Source of the DNA: Annona cherimola
Taxonomy: Eukaryota; Streptophyta; Magnoliopsida; Magnoliales; Annonaceae
Length of the DNA stretch: 64,000 nt
NCBI GenBank assembly: GCA_030490835.1
Contig: CM059977.1
Span: forward strand, 17,093,335-17,157,334
Reading direction: 5' to 3'
Shown: in pieces, positions 13,142 to 26,177 of the stretch
Position numbering within the stretch: position 1 is the stretch's first letter
How the letters are laid out: the number at the start of each line of letters is the position of its first letter
Position numbers and translations under genes: made by a program
Notes under the pieces: model-generated
The model's input: only the letters and a program-made list of their open reading frames with translations
What the model was told of the DNA's origin: nothing
Database searches by the model: none

Positions 13142-16100
13142 TTTTTTGGCCGTAGGAGAGGGCGAGGACGAGAGGAGTGAGCGAGAACGAAAGAGAGCAA
13201 GGGAGGGAAAAGGAAGGGGTTATGACTCTATCTTAACCGTTTGTTGTTTTCCCAATTCAACGAACAGCCATTTCTATCGCGCGCTTTCAACGGAACGAGG
13301 GCATTTTCGTTATTTGGCACTACTGGCCGGGGAAATGCTTGTCGGATAACAGCTTCGGTGCTCTGGCGGCGCGTGCTGTTCCATACGCTGGCCGCTCCAA
13401 AATAACCATAAAAAAACTCCCTTTTCTGGTTGTACTAGAAATCGGAATTTGGATACAATCGAAGGATGTTGATCTCCATGCGGAAATTCCGTCGGATTCG
13501 TGCGAATTTATGATCGGATTGAAGCTAAATTTGCAATAGTCCTGATCCAAGGATTGACTAAAGTATATACAAATCAGACGGTCGCCAGCATTTTCGTGGG
13601 AAGAAATCTTGGGCTATACGATTTTGAAGTTTGAAATTATGCTCGGGCATGGCACTGATACGCGGGCATTTAAAAATTCGCTTAGAACTGAATTCATCAG
13701 ATTATCCGCTTCGATTATAAGGGCCAGCAAATGGATTGGAGCCTCGTGTCGCTACTCGCGCGACAAACGAGCATTTCCCGTTTTTATTATAATTTATTTG
13801 AAGTGGGACGCTCTCTGTTCGTTCATTGATGCTTGTCCGGACTCTGTTGTGTTATTTTGGGGATGCACGTTCTAAAAGGATTGGTTGTTAACTAATGAAA
13901 ACATGAGTGTATTATCTAAGAAATGAAAACAATGAGTGAACGTAGTGGTGTATGTATTATCTTTGTAAGAAATGTTACATTGTTATAGAATCAATTTTAC
14001 ATGCTTTATGAAATTATGCTAAGAGCAAACAAGTTTAGGATTCTTTGCTTCCATGAGGTCATCCATGAGTATTTTCTTAGGGGATATCTAAGAACAATTT
14101 AAGATTAATTTGATGATGGATAAAGATATAGTGGGACTTTGATAACCTTGGTCCTTAATATATAATTTAACATTTTGGAAAATTAATGCAATTGAGACAA
14201 TACTTTTTTCGGAGTGGACATGGATCATAGGCTCAATGACATTCTATCTTGGGTTATGTTCCAAATGTTTTGTTTGCTAATCTTCACATGCATTAAGCTT
14301 TAGACTTTTTACCTTGGTGCAATTGTAACTCGAGTTTGTGGGACCTAAATCCTTTGTAAACTTGATGCATCAGAAAAGTGTTATCGAAGGTCTGATTTTA
14401 GATACTTTGAGCATTTGGCGACATGACTTTCTTGCTAACATTAGTTTCTATCCATTTCTTCTAATTGAGATTAAGACGATTATTAGAATTTTCAATTTGT
14501 ATCATTCAAAGGATGTAGGCTATTGAAGGTCATTTCTAATAACAAGTTTGTGATACAACGCATTTTGTATTAGCTTTACCATGGGTAATTATTAATACAT
14601 CCACCCTCAAAATATACTATCTTCTTTACTATATATAAATTTTCAATTAACTTCTTTTTTTGCTAACATAATAAAATAAGATGTATTAAACAAGATCAAT
14701 AATTTGGATTTTAAAAAATATATTTCAAAATAAAAAAAATCAAGGCCAAGTATGAAGCATATAGACTTACAATGTATTTTTGTTCAAGACATTACTTGCC
14801 AAAGTATTGAGTCATTATCCATTTTCTTTTTTCTTAACAAAGATTTCGAGTGGCACGCCCAAATGAGTCAACTTGTATTTCCCTAGCCATGTATGATCAA
14901 GTCTCATTACTTTTTTCTAGCTAGATATACACTGACAAATGGCTATAATTAAACAAATAGGTTAAAGAAAGAAAATTAAGCTGGTTAAGTATGTAATTAA
15001 GGTATTGATTAGAAAATGATAATTTGGAAACAAGCGGAACACTGCATATTTTCCCTTAATACAAATGAACCTCAAGGTTAGCGAATAGCAAGCAAAATAT
15101 GCAATGCAATAAGAAAAAATAAGTGATGAGAAAGATGGGTTGAGGCTAAATGTACCATAGTGCACTTAGCCTCAATTTGCCCTGGTGGATATAACTTATT
15201 TTTTATTTTTATACAATTATTAATTTAAGTGTATTTAACATATGTATTAATTTTTATCATTTTTGGAGTATTGTAAATATTTATTTTTTATTTTTGACAA
15301 TTAGTGACATTTTAGGTAATTTATACACTTAGATTAATAGTTGTATAAAAAAATTTCCAAAAAGAGAGTTAAAGTACTCAAGTATAGTGAGGCTAAGTAC
15401 ACCCAAGTGTACTATGTCAAATCCCCAAAAAGATAGAAATGATAAATGAACAACACTGAGAAAGTGTATGATGTAATGAATAATGCTGCGTTGGCATATT
15501 TGGGTATCGAAAAGAAAGAATTTTAATCTATTACATTGAAAATCAAGAATTTGTCATGGGATAAAACAAAATTGTAATATCGAGAAACAACTAAAAAGGC
15601 AATCTATTATTATTCCATCCGCATGCATGTGGCGCCTTGTGTTTGGCCTTGCGTCGGTAGCCACTCGCTGGCCAGCAATCAAATGTCTGGATTTTGTGTG
15701 TCCGAACAGTCCAACTGAAGAACCGTTCTTTGATGAATGTTAACAAGTGCTGGTCGTCCCTGCCTCTTGAGTTGCCAGTTATATGCCGATGGAATCGTTA
15801 GAATTTTGGAATGAATACATGCTATTGCAGATATTACTGCTTCTGCGGAGAGACTATTGAGATATTCCCAAAGTGTTCTAAATAATAGTATTGGAGATAA
15901 TATTCTAATTTGATTGGATTGTTGGGTAAACAAATTATTGAATTTCTTTCAATCATTTCTTTCTTATTTTTCCTAACTGATAACCCTTCTAATTTTTTTT
16001 TAAAAAAAACGCAAACTTAATCCTAGTCCTATTATGTTTACATGATCGTCTTGATATGCTCTCGATTTGTATTAGATTTGTTTGGGTTCCGAGTACAGGT

Positions 16101-17330
16101 CTTGTTTAATTTGTACATTCATTGGTTATTAAACATTGACATTTTAGGCTAATATTTTTAGTTTGCTGTCATTTAACTGTAATTCTTTAACTTGGAATTT
16201 CGAACCCAACTTTTTTTTTTTTTTTTGAGAAGACCAAGCCGAGGTGATGAACATTTTAGTGCTTGAATTCAGATCAATTACAAGGTCCAGTAAGATTTCA
16301 ATTGAATGAAGTTGAAATTCGTGTTTTAAACTTTTAATGGATCCACTCCATCCATGAATAGCTTTTCTTTTGCATGAATTTCAAATTCATTCACTTGAAA
16401 TCAATGTCAATGTAAAGCTCAACTACATACTCGGTGAATTTTAAATTTCATTTCCAACCAATTTAGGCATCAAAACTAATTGTCAGGGTACACGTACTAC
16501 CAACTCAGGTATGTTTATTTAGCTTCGGAATGGAAAATCCTCATTATGATGCAACTGTCATGTAAAGTGCAGAAATGGTCACTTTTGAATGATGATCGTA
16601 GGACTTTGCACAAAAGACTAATTTAAAAGCTTTGCATTAGAAATGATCCTCTCCCAAGTCCCAATCTGCAAGGTCAATTGAAGCCCTCGTATGAAGATCA
16701 AAGGACACGGTCTATACGGTCCAACCTACGTTCCATCTTGCAAACGGAGATGCAAGGAGGGCAAACATTTTTCATAAAGCACGGATCGCTGCTATTATTT
16801 GAGCTTTTCTAAATTGAAAGGAAAAAAAATATGGATGATTTCTTAGGGGAAATTTCTACCAAGTACAATCCACTGTTGGATGACTTTTACCCAAAATCAG
16901 AATTTGTCAGAAGTCAATGCAAAGTTGTGGTACAAAACTCTGGATGATGGATTCCGTAAGTAACAATTTCATGTACACAGTACACATGATACAGCCATTT
17001 GGAAGGAAGCAAAATAAGGAGCACGTTAAGTGTATTTGAGAAGGCTCAACACCCCCCAAAGGCTCACTGAATGATACAAAAAATTACACATTGTTCTTGA
17101 CTCTTGTATTCTTGAAATTCGCTGAAGAATCAAGGCATTTTCTGATGGTATTAGTTTGTCAATGTTTAGACAAAACAAAAGAACCAAATAATATAGCCTT
17201 TAATTAATGCAACCAGACATACATTATACATTGATGAAGTGAGATGTGTGACTACTTACATCAATACAAGGTATGATCATGACTTTGTGTATTGCTTACC
17301 ATCATCTCTCCATCCATGGATACCAGGAGC
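13142..17330. other. Intergenic region between the clathrin-assembly and PHD genes
   Basis: Positions 13142-13900 are GC-richer and presumably include the promoter of the leftward clathrin-assembly gene. The remainder is AT-rich. One family-B MITE copy lies at 15133-15425. No other gene is supported: the open frames in 13300-13900 and 15679-15933 lack recognisable domains. Confidence 0.5.
15133..15425. mobile_element. MITE family B, copy 1
   Basis: This is an AT-rich ~290-bp unit bounded by inverted GAGGCTAA ... TTAGCCTCA-like and GTACACCCAAGTGTAC ends. Its core contains AATTTAAGTGTATTTAACAT and TTAGTGACATTTTAGGTAAT. The same core recurs at 46554-46842 and 60197-60440, which defines the family. 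It has no coding capacity. Confidence 0.65.
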
Positions 17331-17332
17331 CA

Positions 17333-20300
17333 TCAGTTTTTGTGTGTGTGTGTTTGTTTCTGTGCTTTAGCCACCAGCCGAGGTCTCAGCTATGAAAATA
17401 GATATAATGAGGAAGCACAGTTTTAGATGTTAATAAAATTAATAATAAAGTCACTTGTAGTTAAGCTAATTTATCTAAAAGATTGTCCAACCAACAAGGA
17501 AAAAGATACAGAAAGGTTGTAAACATACCACTTCTATGTATTTTAGGTGCATTAGAATCTCTTTTGTTGGCAGCTCCTATAGGAAAAAAAACAAAATTAG
17601 CTGAATTGGACAAGCTAAAAACATTTATTACAAAAGTAAAGAAGCTAATAGAAGTTGACTCAGTCCCAATGCACCAAAATTATGGGCACATGCACAGAAA
17701 TTGTGGATTGCTGAAACCAAAACAATAATAGCAAGGTTTCAATGCTGTTGGATCTCCACTTCAACAACCAAAGAATATGTTGGTATGTTTCTGCCCCAGT
17801 ATGTCCCCAACTAGCTCACCACCAAGCAAGAGCAATCTAGTCCAAGGGAAAATCTATGGAGGTTCACAGGAGCATCTAAGTGTTGCAAACTGGGATGTTT
17901 GTTTGCCCAAAAATAGTGAATTTCATAGCATTAACCTATCAAATTTTAGTTAGTACATTGCACATCACAGTTTGTAATCATCAAAATAGCACAACAAGAG
18001 CCATGCAGCTAACCACACATAGGTGGGAAATAGCTTATGATGACAATGACATTGCACATCCTAAAATTCTGCAACATTAGTACACCCACATGCATACATT
18101 ATACCCAAATAAAGTGCAAACATTAGTTAAGCAAAATATCCAACTCAAAAGTTTTCCTTCCTGAGGATTCTTTTTTGCATCTGGTAACAAAGATTTCATA
18201 AAATTGGTTGCAAAAATTTGAAAGGAATAAAGATGGTACCTGAACATTTTAATGGAATGAATTTGCTTAAGAAAAAAAAATAACGCAGCTCATAAATTGA
18301 TATTTCACCTGAGGCACAGCACAATCAGCATGGATTGGATCCCAAAGAACAGCACATGAGCAATCCCAATCATCAGTTTGAATTTCAAACAGAGGTGCCC
18401 TATTGAAAGAGAAGAAGTCAGACAAAGTCACATGCCTCAAAAACAGTTTGACAAACAACATTCCACAGTTTTGGAAACAAGGACATTCAATTTACAACGA
18501 ATGAGACAAAAACATTCAATATAAAAATAAATGACGGGCCAACACCCATCTCTTGACATGCAAAAGGATCAGAATAACAGCCCTGGGAATTAACTAATAA
18601 ACATCAATTACATGAAAAACACAATGGAAGATGATGCTAGCAAGATTGTTTCAAGAAACAAAATGACCTGCAATGGAAAAGTCACTAGTTAAATGAGATG
18701 GCCTGATCGCATAATGTGGATCTTGCTGTGAATATGACCATGCAAAAGAATCGGGATGGGCATTGATCAGAAAAAGCTTTCCAAATTTGAAAAAAAGAGT
18801 AAACATGTTGAAGAAGTTGGCAATCATAAGCATTTAATCTACCACTAAACTTCATGTATACTGATCCATGTAGCCATCTTACGAACATTGTTTACTAGCT
18901 TGATTTCTCACGAACCTTGAAGTAAACGACAAATCATAAGAATTCATAAACCAGTTGACAGGTTCATAGAACTGATCCATGTAACCATCTCATGAATGCT
19001 GCTCACCAGCTTGACATGCCATGATCCTTGAGCTGTCGATGTATATAGGCATTTATAAAGTGGTGGTGTTAGCAATTAACTGTGCTTGGGTTATACTACA
19101 GTAATTTTAATGAGCCTTAAACCATGATCAACAAAGACTAGTTGTAGTGTTTCTAAAGGGTGAACGAAAGAAAAGTTAGTGGCTTAAAATAGCAGTTTTT
19201 GGTGGCTAATGGCCAAACAATACAAAGTACAAACTGTTGAAATAATGTCTTCGGTAGATCAGTGCCCCAAACATCTCAAGATCAAAGGGGCAAAGCTGTA
19301 TGATTTTTGCTATCTTGGATAAATGTGCGATGTTGCAAACATATTTTCTGGCTCTATATTTCAGAAATATATGGAGAAGACTACAATTTGCAATCTGTCA
19401 ATCTCATCGATCTTCACCTATTAATATGTGTCCATAATATGGCCACAATGTGAATCTCACTTGCCAGCACTAGGAGTCTGGAAGCAACAGAAAATTGAAA
19501 TTGCTCTATACAACATTCAAGCCAAGCATTTAATGCTACCCCTCTCTTTAACATGATTCAGCAAAAATTCTTACCTGCGCCACTTCCCACAAATAATTTC
19601 CTCCCCATTAGTATCTTCATCTATGATTTCCCGACATTGAAGCCAGTTGCCTATTGAGTTGTTTGAAAACTGGCAAGTATCCCACCCCTGTGAATTCAGC
19701 AACATGTCAACCAGTTTCACAGTAGATGAAATTAAAGTGTAGCACATTATGCAGTTGCTCATGACTGAGAAATCTTACCTTCAAATTCATGTATTCTGCA
19801 GGATCTAACTCAGCAGCTTCACCAAATCTACTGTACTGTCTAGAGAAATCAAAATCAAAATCAAAGGATTAAAAAAGGCATAATATAATAACATGAACTT
19901 TACAGCAAGAAAGTACAGGCAAAACAAGACATTTATTGAAAAGATTCATTTTGTTGCATTTTTAAATGCAGCTATTACGTAAACATCATGCAATATAGTT
20001 CCCACAAGTAGTGCTACAGGACTACGTAAAGTTATGGACTGGTAATAAATACTAAATTATGGTACTTCATACAAGAAAATTTAAAAAGCTTTAAGAAAAG
20101 GCATGCCATAGCACTTCTGCAGCATAAATCAATAGATAAAGTATGCTATAGAACTATGATGTTTCCTTGCACTTGAATCACAGACTTAGAATATAGTTGC
20201 AACCGTATTCAATTACAGCAAAAAGACACCAGCAATTTTTGTAAATTTCTGTAGTTTTGAGTTTCTTGGAGGATTTTAATTCTACATCTAAAGTGAAGTA

Positions 20301-22512
20301 CCAAGCTTGAAGAGAAGCTGCAAAGTAAATTCACCACTAAGTGAGCTATTTGTGGTGAATCAAGCTTTGAAAAGAACCTGTAAAGTAAATTCAAGGGCTA
20401 TTTGTTTAATATAGGAGACGAATCAAGCATGATCCCTAACCTCATTGCCTTACTCTGGTCATAGATGAGCATGCTAGATGTTTACAGGAACAAACGCCTT
20501 GTGTATTTTATTCATTGATGATATAACTTTACCAAATGAGACAAGAGAAAGTATAAATCTGAAGTTAGATAAAGGCGAGACTGCAAATCAAGTGATATCA
20601 CAAGCTGATCATTCCAGCTATACAGGGTTATATACAGCTCAAGCTGGGTGAAAAAAAAATGGCATTTGGAATTCTATCTGATCGCCAAGTGCTAACTAAA
20701 CTACAAGACAAAAAATTTCATCCTAGGACAATATGGGACAGTTTAAGCATAATAAAAAATGTATACATAAAATGAGTAGAGTTGAAATGTAGTAGTAAAA
20801 GAAGAAAGTGAAGTCATTCAAGATGAGCAGTGAAGCCATTCAAGATGAGCTGAAAGTACAACCAATAGGTGATAAATGAGGAAAAGTAAACTGAGGTGAT
20901 TTTGCTCATATGAATGGAGGCTGGAAATAACCAATTAGGAGAAAAGGATTTATCAAAATGGAAGACCAGAAGAAAATAGCTTAAGGCTAAACAGAACATG
21001 ATTAGAGGAAAGGTATGAAAATACTTGGGCTTATGAAAGGCGTACACCAAAAATTGCAATGGCGCGATAGTATCCAAATAGCTGACTACTAGGTTGGGAA
21101 TAACTTAGGATGGATCATGCATCATCATTATGGAGTCTCCCATATTGGATGTCATTCTCATTGGGTGGACAAGAAGTAACAAATATGAGAGCAGCATTTG
21201 AGACTGTAATTCCTTAGAAATCTAATCATGCATGGAGGTCATGATTGAGTGTAGCAAGGACGAAAAGGATTCATATAGCTGGTTATTGGCAGCAACCATG
21301 ATTGCTGATGATGGCGACAAAATTGTGGAGCCTACTTATTTTTACTTCAAGCCCAGCCTCACATGTTCATTGCAAGAAATCATTCAGAATCATGAGAATA
21401 AGCTTTAATGACATCAATAGCAAGAGAACATACTCAGAGACTGGCCCAGACCATTCAGGAACATCAGCTTGAAAAGCCTTCCCAATCCGAACTCCAGTTG
21501 TATATGGCTCTGTATCTTTCAGCATGAATGATATTAGGCCGCCACCACTTCGCAAGAATTTCTTTCTATGCTCTGACATTTCACCCATGACATTTGAAGA
21601 CATGCCAGCATTTTCAGACTCAAACAAAGGTTTCGGTCTCTTTTTTATACACGATTGACAGTACCACTCCTCGAACGGAATTGCCTTTACCTTTGGTGTA
21701 CAGCAAAATAAATGAAATGCTTTTTCACAGAGGTCACAAATTACCATATTTGTTGTCTTGTCTAAAATACCGCATATTTTGCAAGATAGAGAACAATTTT
21801 CTTCAGTCATGATTTCAGCAAAAGCACAGGTTTTAGCTGATATGGATGTTTCCCTTTGTAATGAGTTTTTACTCAATAACTCTGTCAACACAATATCAGA
21901 AGAAGAGCACTCTGCAGTGTCATCTTCTTCAATCTTCACAAAAGCTGAACCTTGTTCTACATTTGATTTAGATGAGCAGCAACTATCATTTATAGAATCT
22001 GATTTCGAAATGATCTCCAAGCTCCCAGGATCCTCTTGCCGCGCACATGGTTGGACATTTTGACAAGAGGGTGTGGTTCCATTCTCAAGAACATCTCTTT
22101 CATCTACAGAAGCAACATGAGCTCTGATACCCTGCATTGCTCTGTTCATATTATCAGTTGTCACCCCTGCAGACAAAGGAGAAATGCAACTCTCATTCTT
22201 CCTTCGCCGCTTGTAGACACACTCATTCTTTTTAGACAAGCTTGCACTGAGGTCCTCAATAGCTGATATGCTGGAGTGAGTCCGTGAATGCACTTTGGAG
22301 CAAGTAATAGGAGCACTATCCTTTTCCACCCTAGACAAGATGGATTTCCTGCAGCCATCCCAAGGGCACTTGTCACTTTCTGGAGACTCATGCCAAGTTT
22401 CATCACCGTGTGTCCAATCAGAAGATGGGCTGGAGTTTGGTTGTTTCCCATAACCCGAAACAAATGATACATTTGTGGGTATAGAGCTAGGAAGAGAACT
22501 CTGAGTCAACAT
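17333..22512 (-). CDS. Single-PHD-finger nuclear protein (At1g77250-like), complete
   Basis: Six GT-AG exons (22512-21434, 19839-19779, 19687-19575, 18399-18309, 17576-17529, 17389-17333) encode 482 residues. The ATG at 22512 is the first Met after an in-frame TGA. A Ser-rich N-terminal half carries a basic KRRRK at 101-105, a likely nuclear signal, and VKIE near 192, which fits the SUMO consensus. The PHD finger spans about 244-290 with all eight ligands: C244, C247, C259, C262, H267, C270, C285, C288. A conserved plant-specific region follows (VRIGKAFQADVPEWSGPVSE, then GEEIICGKWRRAPLFEIQTD, DWDCSCAVLWDPIHADCAVP, LKYIEVLRPRLVAK). PHD fingers of this type usually read histone H3 tails; the ligand here is unknown. 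The protein ends AQKQTHTHKN, encoded by a CA repeat. The family assignment is strong; the Arabidopsis counterpart is named from memory. Confidence 0.93.
17337..17356. repeat. (TG)n microsatellite inside a last coding exon
   Basis: A TG run on the plus strand reads as CA on the minus strand and encodes the alternating Thr-His tail of the PHD protein, just before its TGA stop at 17335-17333. A repeat-number change that is not a multiple of three would alter the C terminus and stop position. Confidence 0.8.
18861..19082. repeat. Diverged 111-bp tandem duplication in a PHD-gene intron
   Basis: CTGATCCATGTA(G/A)CCATCT starts both units, at 18861 and 18972, and similarity continues through CTAGCTTGA / CCAGCTTGA to the TTCATAAA / TTTATAAA ends. 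It lies in the intron between exons 3 and 4. Confidence 0.65.
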
Positions 22513-23171
22513 TTCACCTGTGGTAGTATTTACAGAATGTAGTCCACCTCATTTCTGAATCGAGGCCCCAGAAAATTTCCAGACATGTGTTTCAAGATAA
22601 AAGCTTCCATGGGAAACAAGAGAACATACTGGATCTTGTACCTAAACATCAAAGGGAACAAGATCAAATCACCAAAAAGAAGAAAAGAAAATAAAGAAAC
22701 CTAGAAAAGGCATGAATGCGCGTAAGAAAAACATGAAAAGGCCCATTACCCAAATAAACATAAAATTAGCCATCTCCGTATGCAAGCTTGACAATCAAAG
22801 GAGGTTTTCTTTAAAATAAATAAATAAATAAAGCATGGTTGGGTTCTAGCTTATACCTATCAAAGTCAATCTCCTCCAATTATTAATAAGAATCACGATC
22901 AATCCTAAAAAGAACCTTCAAGCTCAATTACAAATATAAAAGAGAGATTGATCTGAAAGAGGCAAAAGTAAAATATGGGTTCCGATTTTGTGCGGCTGGT
23001 CACGCTGCCAGAAAAAAATATTTTTAATTATTCTGATTTTTATACATATACGAACTCCACCAAAATCTTTCGCCCAGTGAAATTTAGCATTTTTTTAAAT
23101 ATATTTAGTATTTTATATTGAATAAAAAATTAGGGCATGGATACATACATCAACACATACATCCAAAACAA
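22513..23171. other. Upstream region of the PHD gene
   Basis: This probably contains the leader and promoter of the minus-strand PHD gene. A candidate 3' splice site (ACTACCACAG) lies about 7 nt before the start codon, so a leader intron is possible. No other gene is visible. Confidence 0.4.
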
Positions 23172-23746
23172 ACTTACATGTTAATTGTTACGATATATTA
23201 TTTAAAGAGTTTTTCTCAAATATATCCACTACGTTTTACCTTAATTCCAAGTATACTCGCTATGTTTCCAAAACCCCAGATATACTCACTATATTTGTAA
23301 TTAATCCTAAAAATATTTAATCTGTTTGTAATTAATCCTAAAAATATTTAATCTGTGAGTTGACGCCGTTAGTTAATATATAAAATTACTAATATGCTCA
23401 TCAAATTTTGGACACAATTGAAATTTTTATTGTCATAACTCACAAATGCCCTAATTGCACGTGACCTTTAAATTTGGAGAGCCCTAATTTCATTTTCTTT
23501 CTATTTTATTTCATCTTTTGTTATTTTATAATAGGGGTATTTTGGGCATTTTAAAAAATTTAACTAACGGTTTTTAAAAAAATGGGCATTTTTGGGATTA
23601 ACCACAAACGTAATAGGTGTATCTAGGATTTTTGAAAACATAATAAGTATATTTGGGATTAGAATCAAACTTAATAGGTATATTTGGGAAATGCCCTATT
23701 TAAAAAATCAACCTTACATGTTAATTGTTATAATGTATTATTTAAA
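23172..23746. mobile_element. Foldback element flanked by ~35-bp direct repeats
   Basis: The left arm (about 23206-23300, CAAATATATCCACTACGTTT ...) pairs with the reverse complement of the right arm (about 23597-23699, ... AATAGGTATATTTGGGAAAT). The inner text GACGCCGTTAGTTAA pairs with TTAACTAACGG. Outside the arms, an imperfect direct repeat (ACTTACATGTTAATTGTTA..., 23172-23206 and 23711-23746) flanks both sides. There is no coding capacity. It resembles non-autonomous MULE-type foldbacks, but the direct repeats are too long for a normal target duplication. Confidence 0.6.
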
Positions 23747-23749
23747 AAA

Positions 23750-25254
23750 ATTAAATTAACATATAACTAACTAATGTAAAGATTTTAGGATAAAAGATAA
23801 TGGAATAAAACATATCTATAATTTTTGTAACAAAAGAATATATGCAAGGTGGGTAGGTCAATTCAAGTTGAGATACGATCAATCTGCTTCAATCCTATTT
23901 TTGAATTCATGTCAAAATTTTCAATCCACCTCCACCCCAGGTCATAAAAAATTACCTACCCAACCCAATCAAAACTACTTGCAAGGTCGATCAACCCAAC
24001 CCAATTTGCACTCTTAAGCAAAGTGCATGTAAGCCTTTATCACTAGAAATGTTGCATAATTAATAAATTATATTATAAAAAACTTTTCTATTTACTTTGT
24101 TGTGCTATGAAAATTTGAATCAAGCATGTGAAACTTTAAGTTATGATACTAAGATGTTATTAAGTATTATGTCGAAGTATGCCATTCTAAATTTAACAAT
24201 TTTTTACAATGATTTATATCTTTAAGACACTCACGGGTAAGTAAAAATCATCAGTTATTATGTTTTCCACTTCATCATTGAAGATACAATACAACTATAC
24301 AAGAACAAATTTGTTCTTGGCCACAGCCTTATTTACAACTGGAGTGAGTATGACCATGTTTTACTCTTTGTTTACCATGTTATAGATCCTATAACAAAGG
24401 ATATTTTAACACCCCAACATAGACCTTATGTGGATTAGGCAAAGATCATTATTCCCACATGAGGATCTAGATATTTTAACATAGAAGATAAACTCCAAAT
24501 ACTTTCAAAATAAAAAAAAATGTTATTAACTAGATAAACTTATTTGAATTATGTCATCATCATCATAAATTGTTTCCCACCAATGTTGTGTTAGCTGAAT
24601 GGGCCTTGTTGTGCCACTTTTGATGATCATAAACTATATTTTCAGTAATTTCTAATGTTTTTGTCTTGTTTAATTACTTCTATCCACATTTTTTTGAGTC
24701 ATCTCATTCTTTTGTTATCTTTTATTTGAACAAACTCAATTTGCATGCCCAAAACCACCTTAGTCAACTTTTCCTCGTTTTACTACCTATATTGGTTTCG
24801 CCTTTAGATCATCTCATTTTTAAAACTATATGGTTATCATGTTGATTATGAGTTTCTAAATAAGATTTCTAGTAGAAATATACTTTTTAAATATATCATG
24901 AAGGCTATTTTAAAAAACCAATTTCGAATCAAATTCAGAACCAACTTGACCTTAAAAAATTGGGTGGAGTAAGTCTCAATTTGACCCAACCTAAAATGGG
25001 ATAGAGTCATAGAGTAAAAGTTTTTAAAAATAGATTAAGGATCTGAATCAAACTTACCAACCGGGTTGCACTCCCAGTTTCGGATACCTAAACCTCAAAA
25101 CCTATCCCCTATCCCACCCTAATTATACCAAGTATTTTTTATTAGGAACCTACATGGGTCGAGTCATGGGTACCATCGACTACCAACTACATCAACGATA
25201 GTATTAAATCAAGGAATAGAATATCGTTTACCTGCCTGTAACAAAGGAATAGCT

Positions 25255-25303
<49 letters not shown>

Positions 25304-26177
25304 GGAGAGAGAAATGGGATCAGAAGAAAGAGGGAAGTACAGAAGGGTGGTAGCGGATTGGTGAGTAGGGCAAGGTGTGTCAGTAGAAAATAAATTAAGT
25401 AGATTAGGGGGGTATAATGATGGTGCTCTAACAACTTTCTTTTTTTCCACATCATATTATATGCATCTAACTTGTTTGTTTAACATTAGGTATTAATGAA
25501 TGGATAAAAATTGATAACAATATATTCAAGTCCACTTCTATGTAACCCGATTACAAAAAAGCGAATTCATGTACCCTCCTCAAATTTTAAGATTTTAATG
25601 ATTGATAGAAATTCTAACTCATTCATTATATTTAACATTATTTGTTTACTTATGAGACCAAGTTTTATCCAAATCCAATATGCGCATGAGCCATATTTGC
25701 TCAAAAATAGATACGTTCATGTGTAAATTAGAAAAAATGTTTAAATTCATTCACATATGTATTAGAATGTAATAATACTTTACAGAATCATTTATCCATG
25801 TAATAATGATATTTTAGATTATTTGGATGTTAAAAATATTACTTAAAAATTGATATTTAACATTAAATAATTTTGTTACGTTGATTTTACATGTTTGTAG
25901 ATGGGGCCCCATATACAACAATATTAAACAAATGAAGGGGTTTCCATAATAATATAAGTGATGTTAAACACAATAAATAGAGTGGATTTTTCATCAACCA
26001 TTTAGATGTTCAAAATGGAGGGGGTTATGAAGAAAGGAGGATTCATAGAAGCATCCCTGCAATATATTTAATATTTTATTTTTCCTTGCATTTTGTTTTG
26101 CTTTTTAAAGTATAAATCTTATATACAATTATAAATTACTATATCTTATATAAATTTATAAACTACTAATATACCGG
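23750..26177. other. AT-rich intergenic region without a gene
   Basis: No gene is supported. Positions 23860-24020 and 24920-25140 contain CCCAACCC / GGGTTG-rich text like hAT sub-terminal sequence, but no ends could be matched. Confidence 0.4.
25258..25298. repeat. (GA)n microsatellite
   Basis: About 20 uninterrupted GA units, followed by an imperfect GA-rich tract to 25315. Confidence 0.95.

Noticed and set aside
17483..17728. 81-codon plus-strand frame ending in a CCHC-like HRNCG string
   Set aside because: It overlaps exon 5 of the PHD gene in antisense. The knuckle is incomplete, and it is better explained as a shadow.
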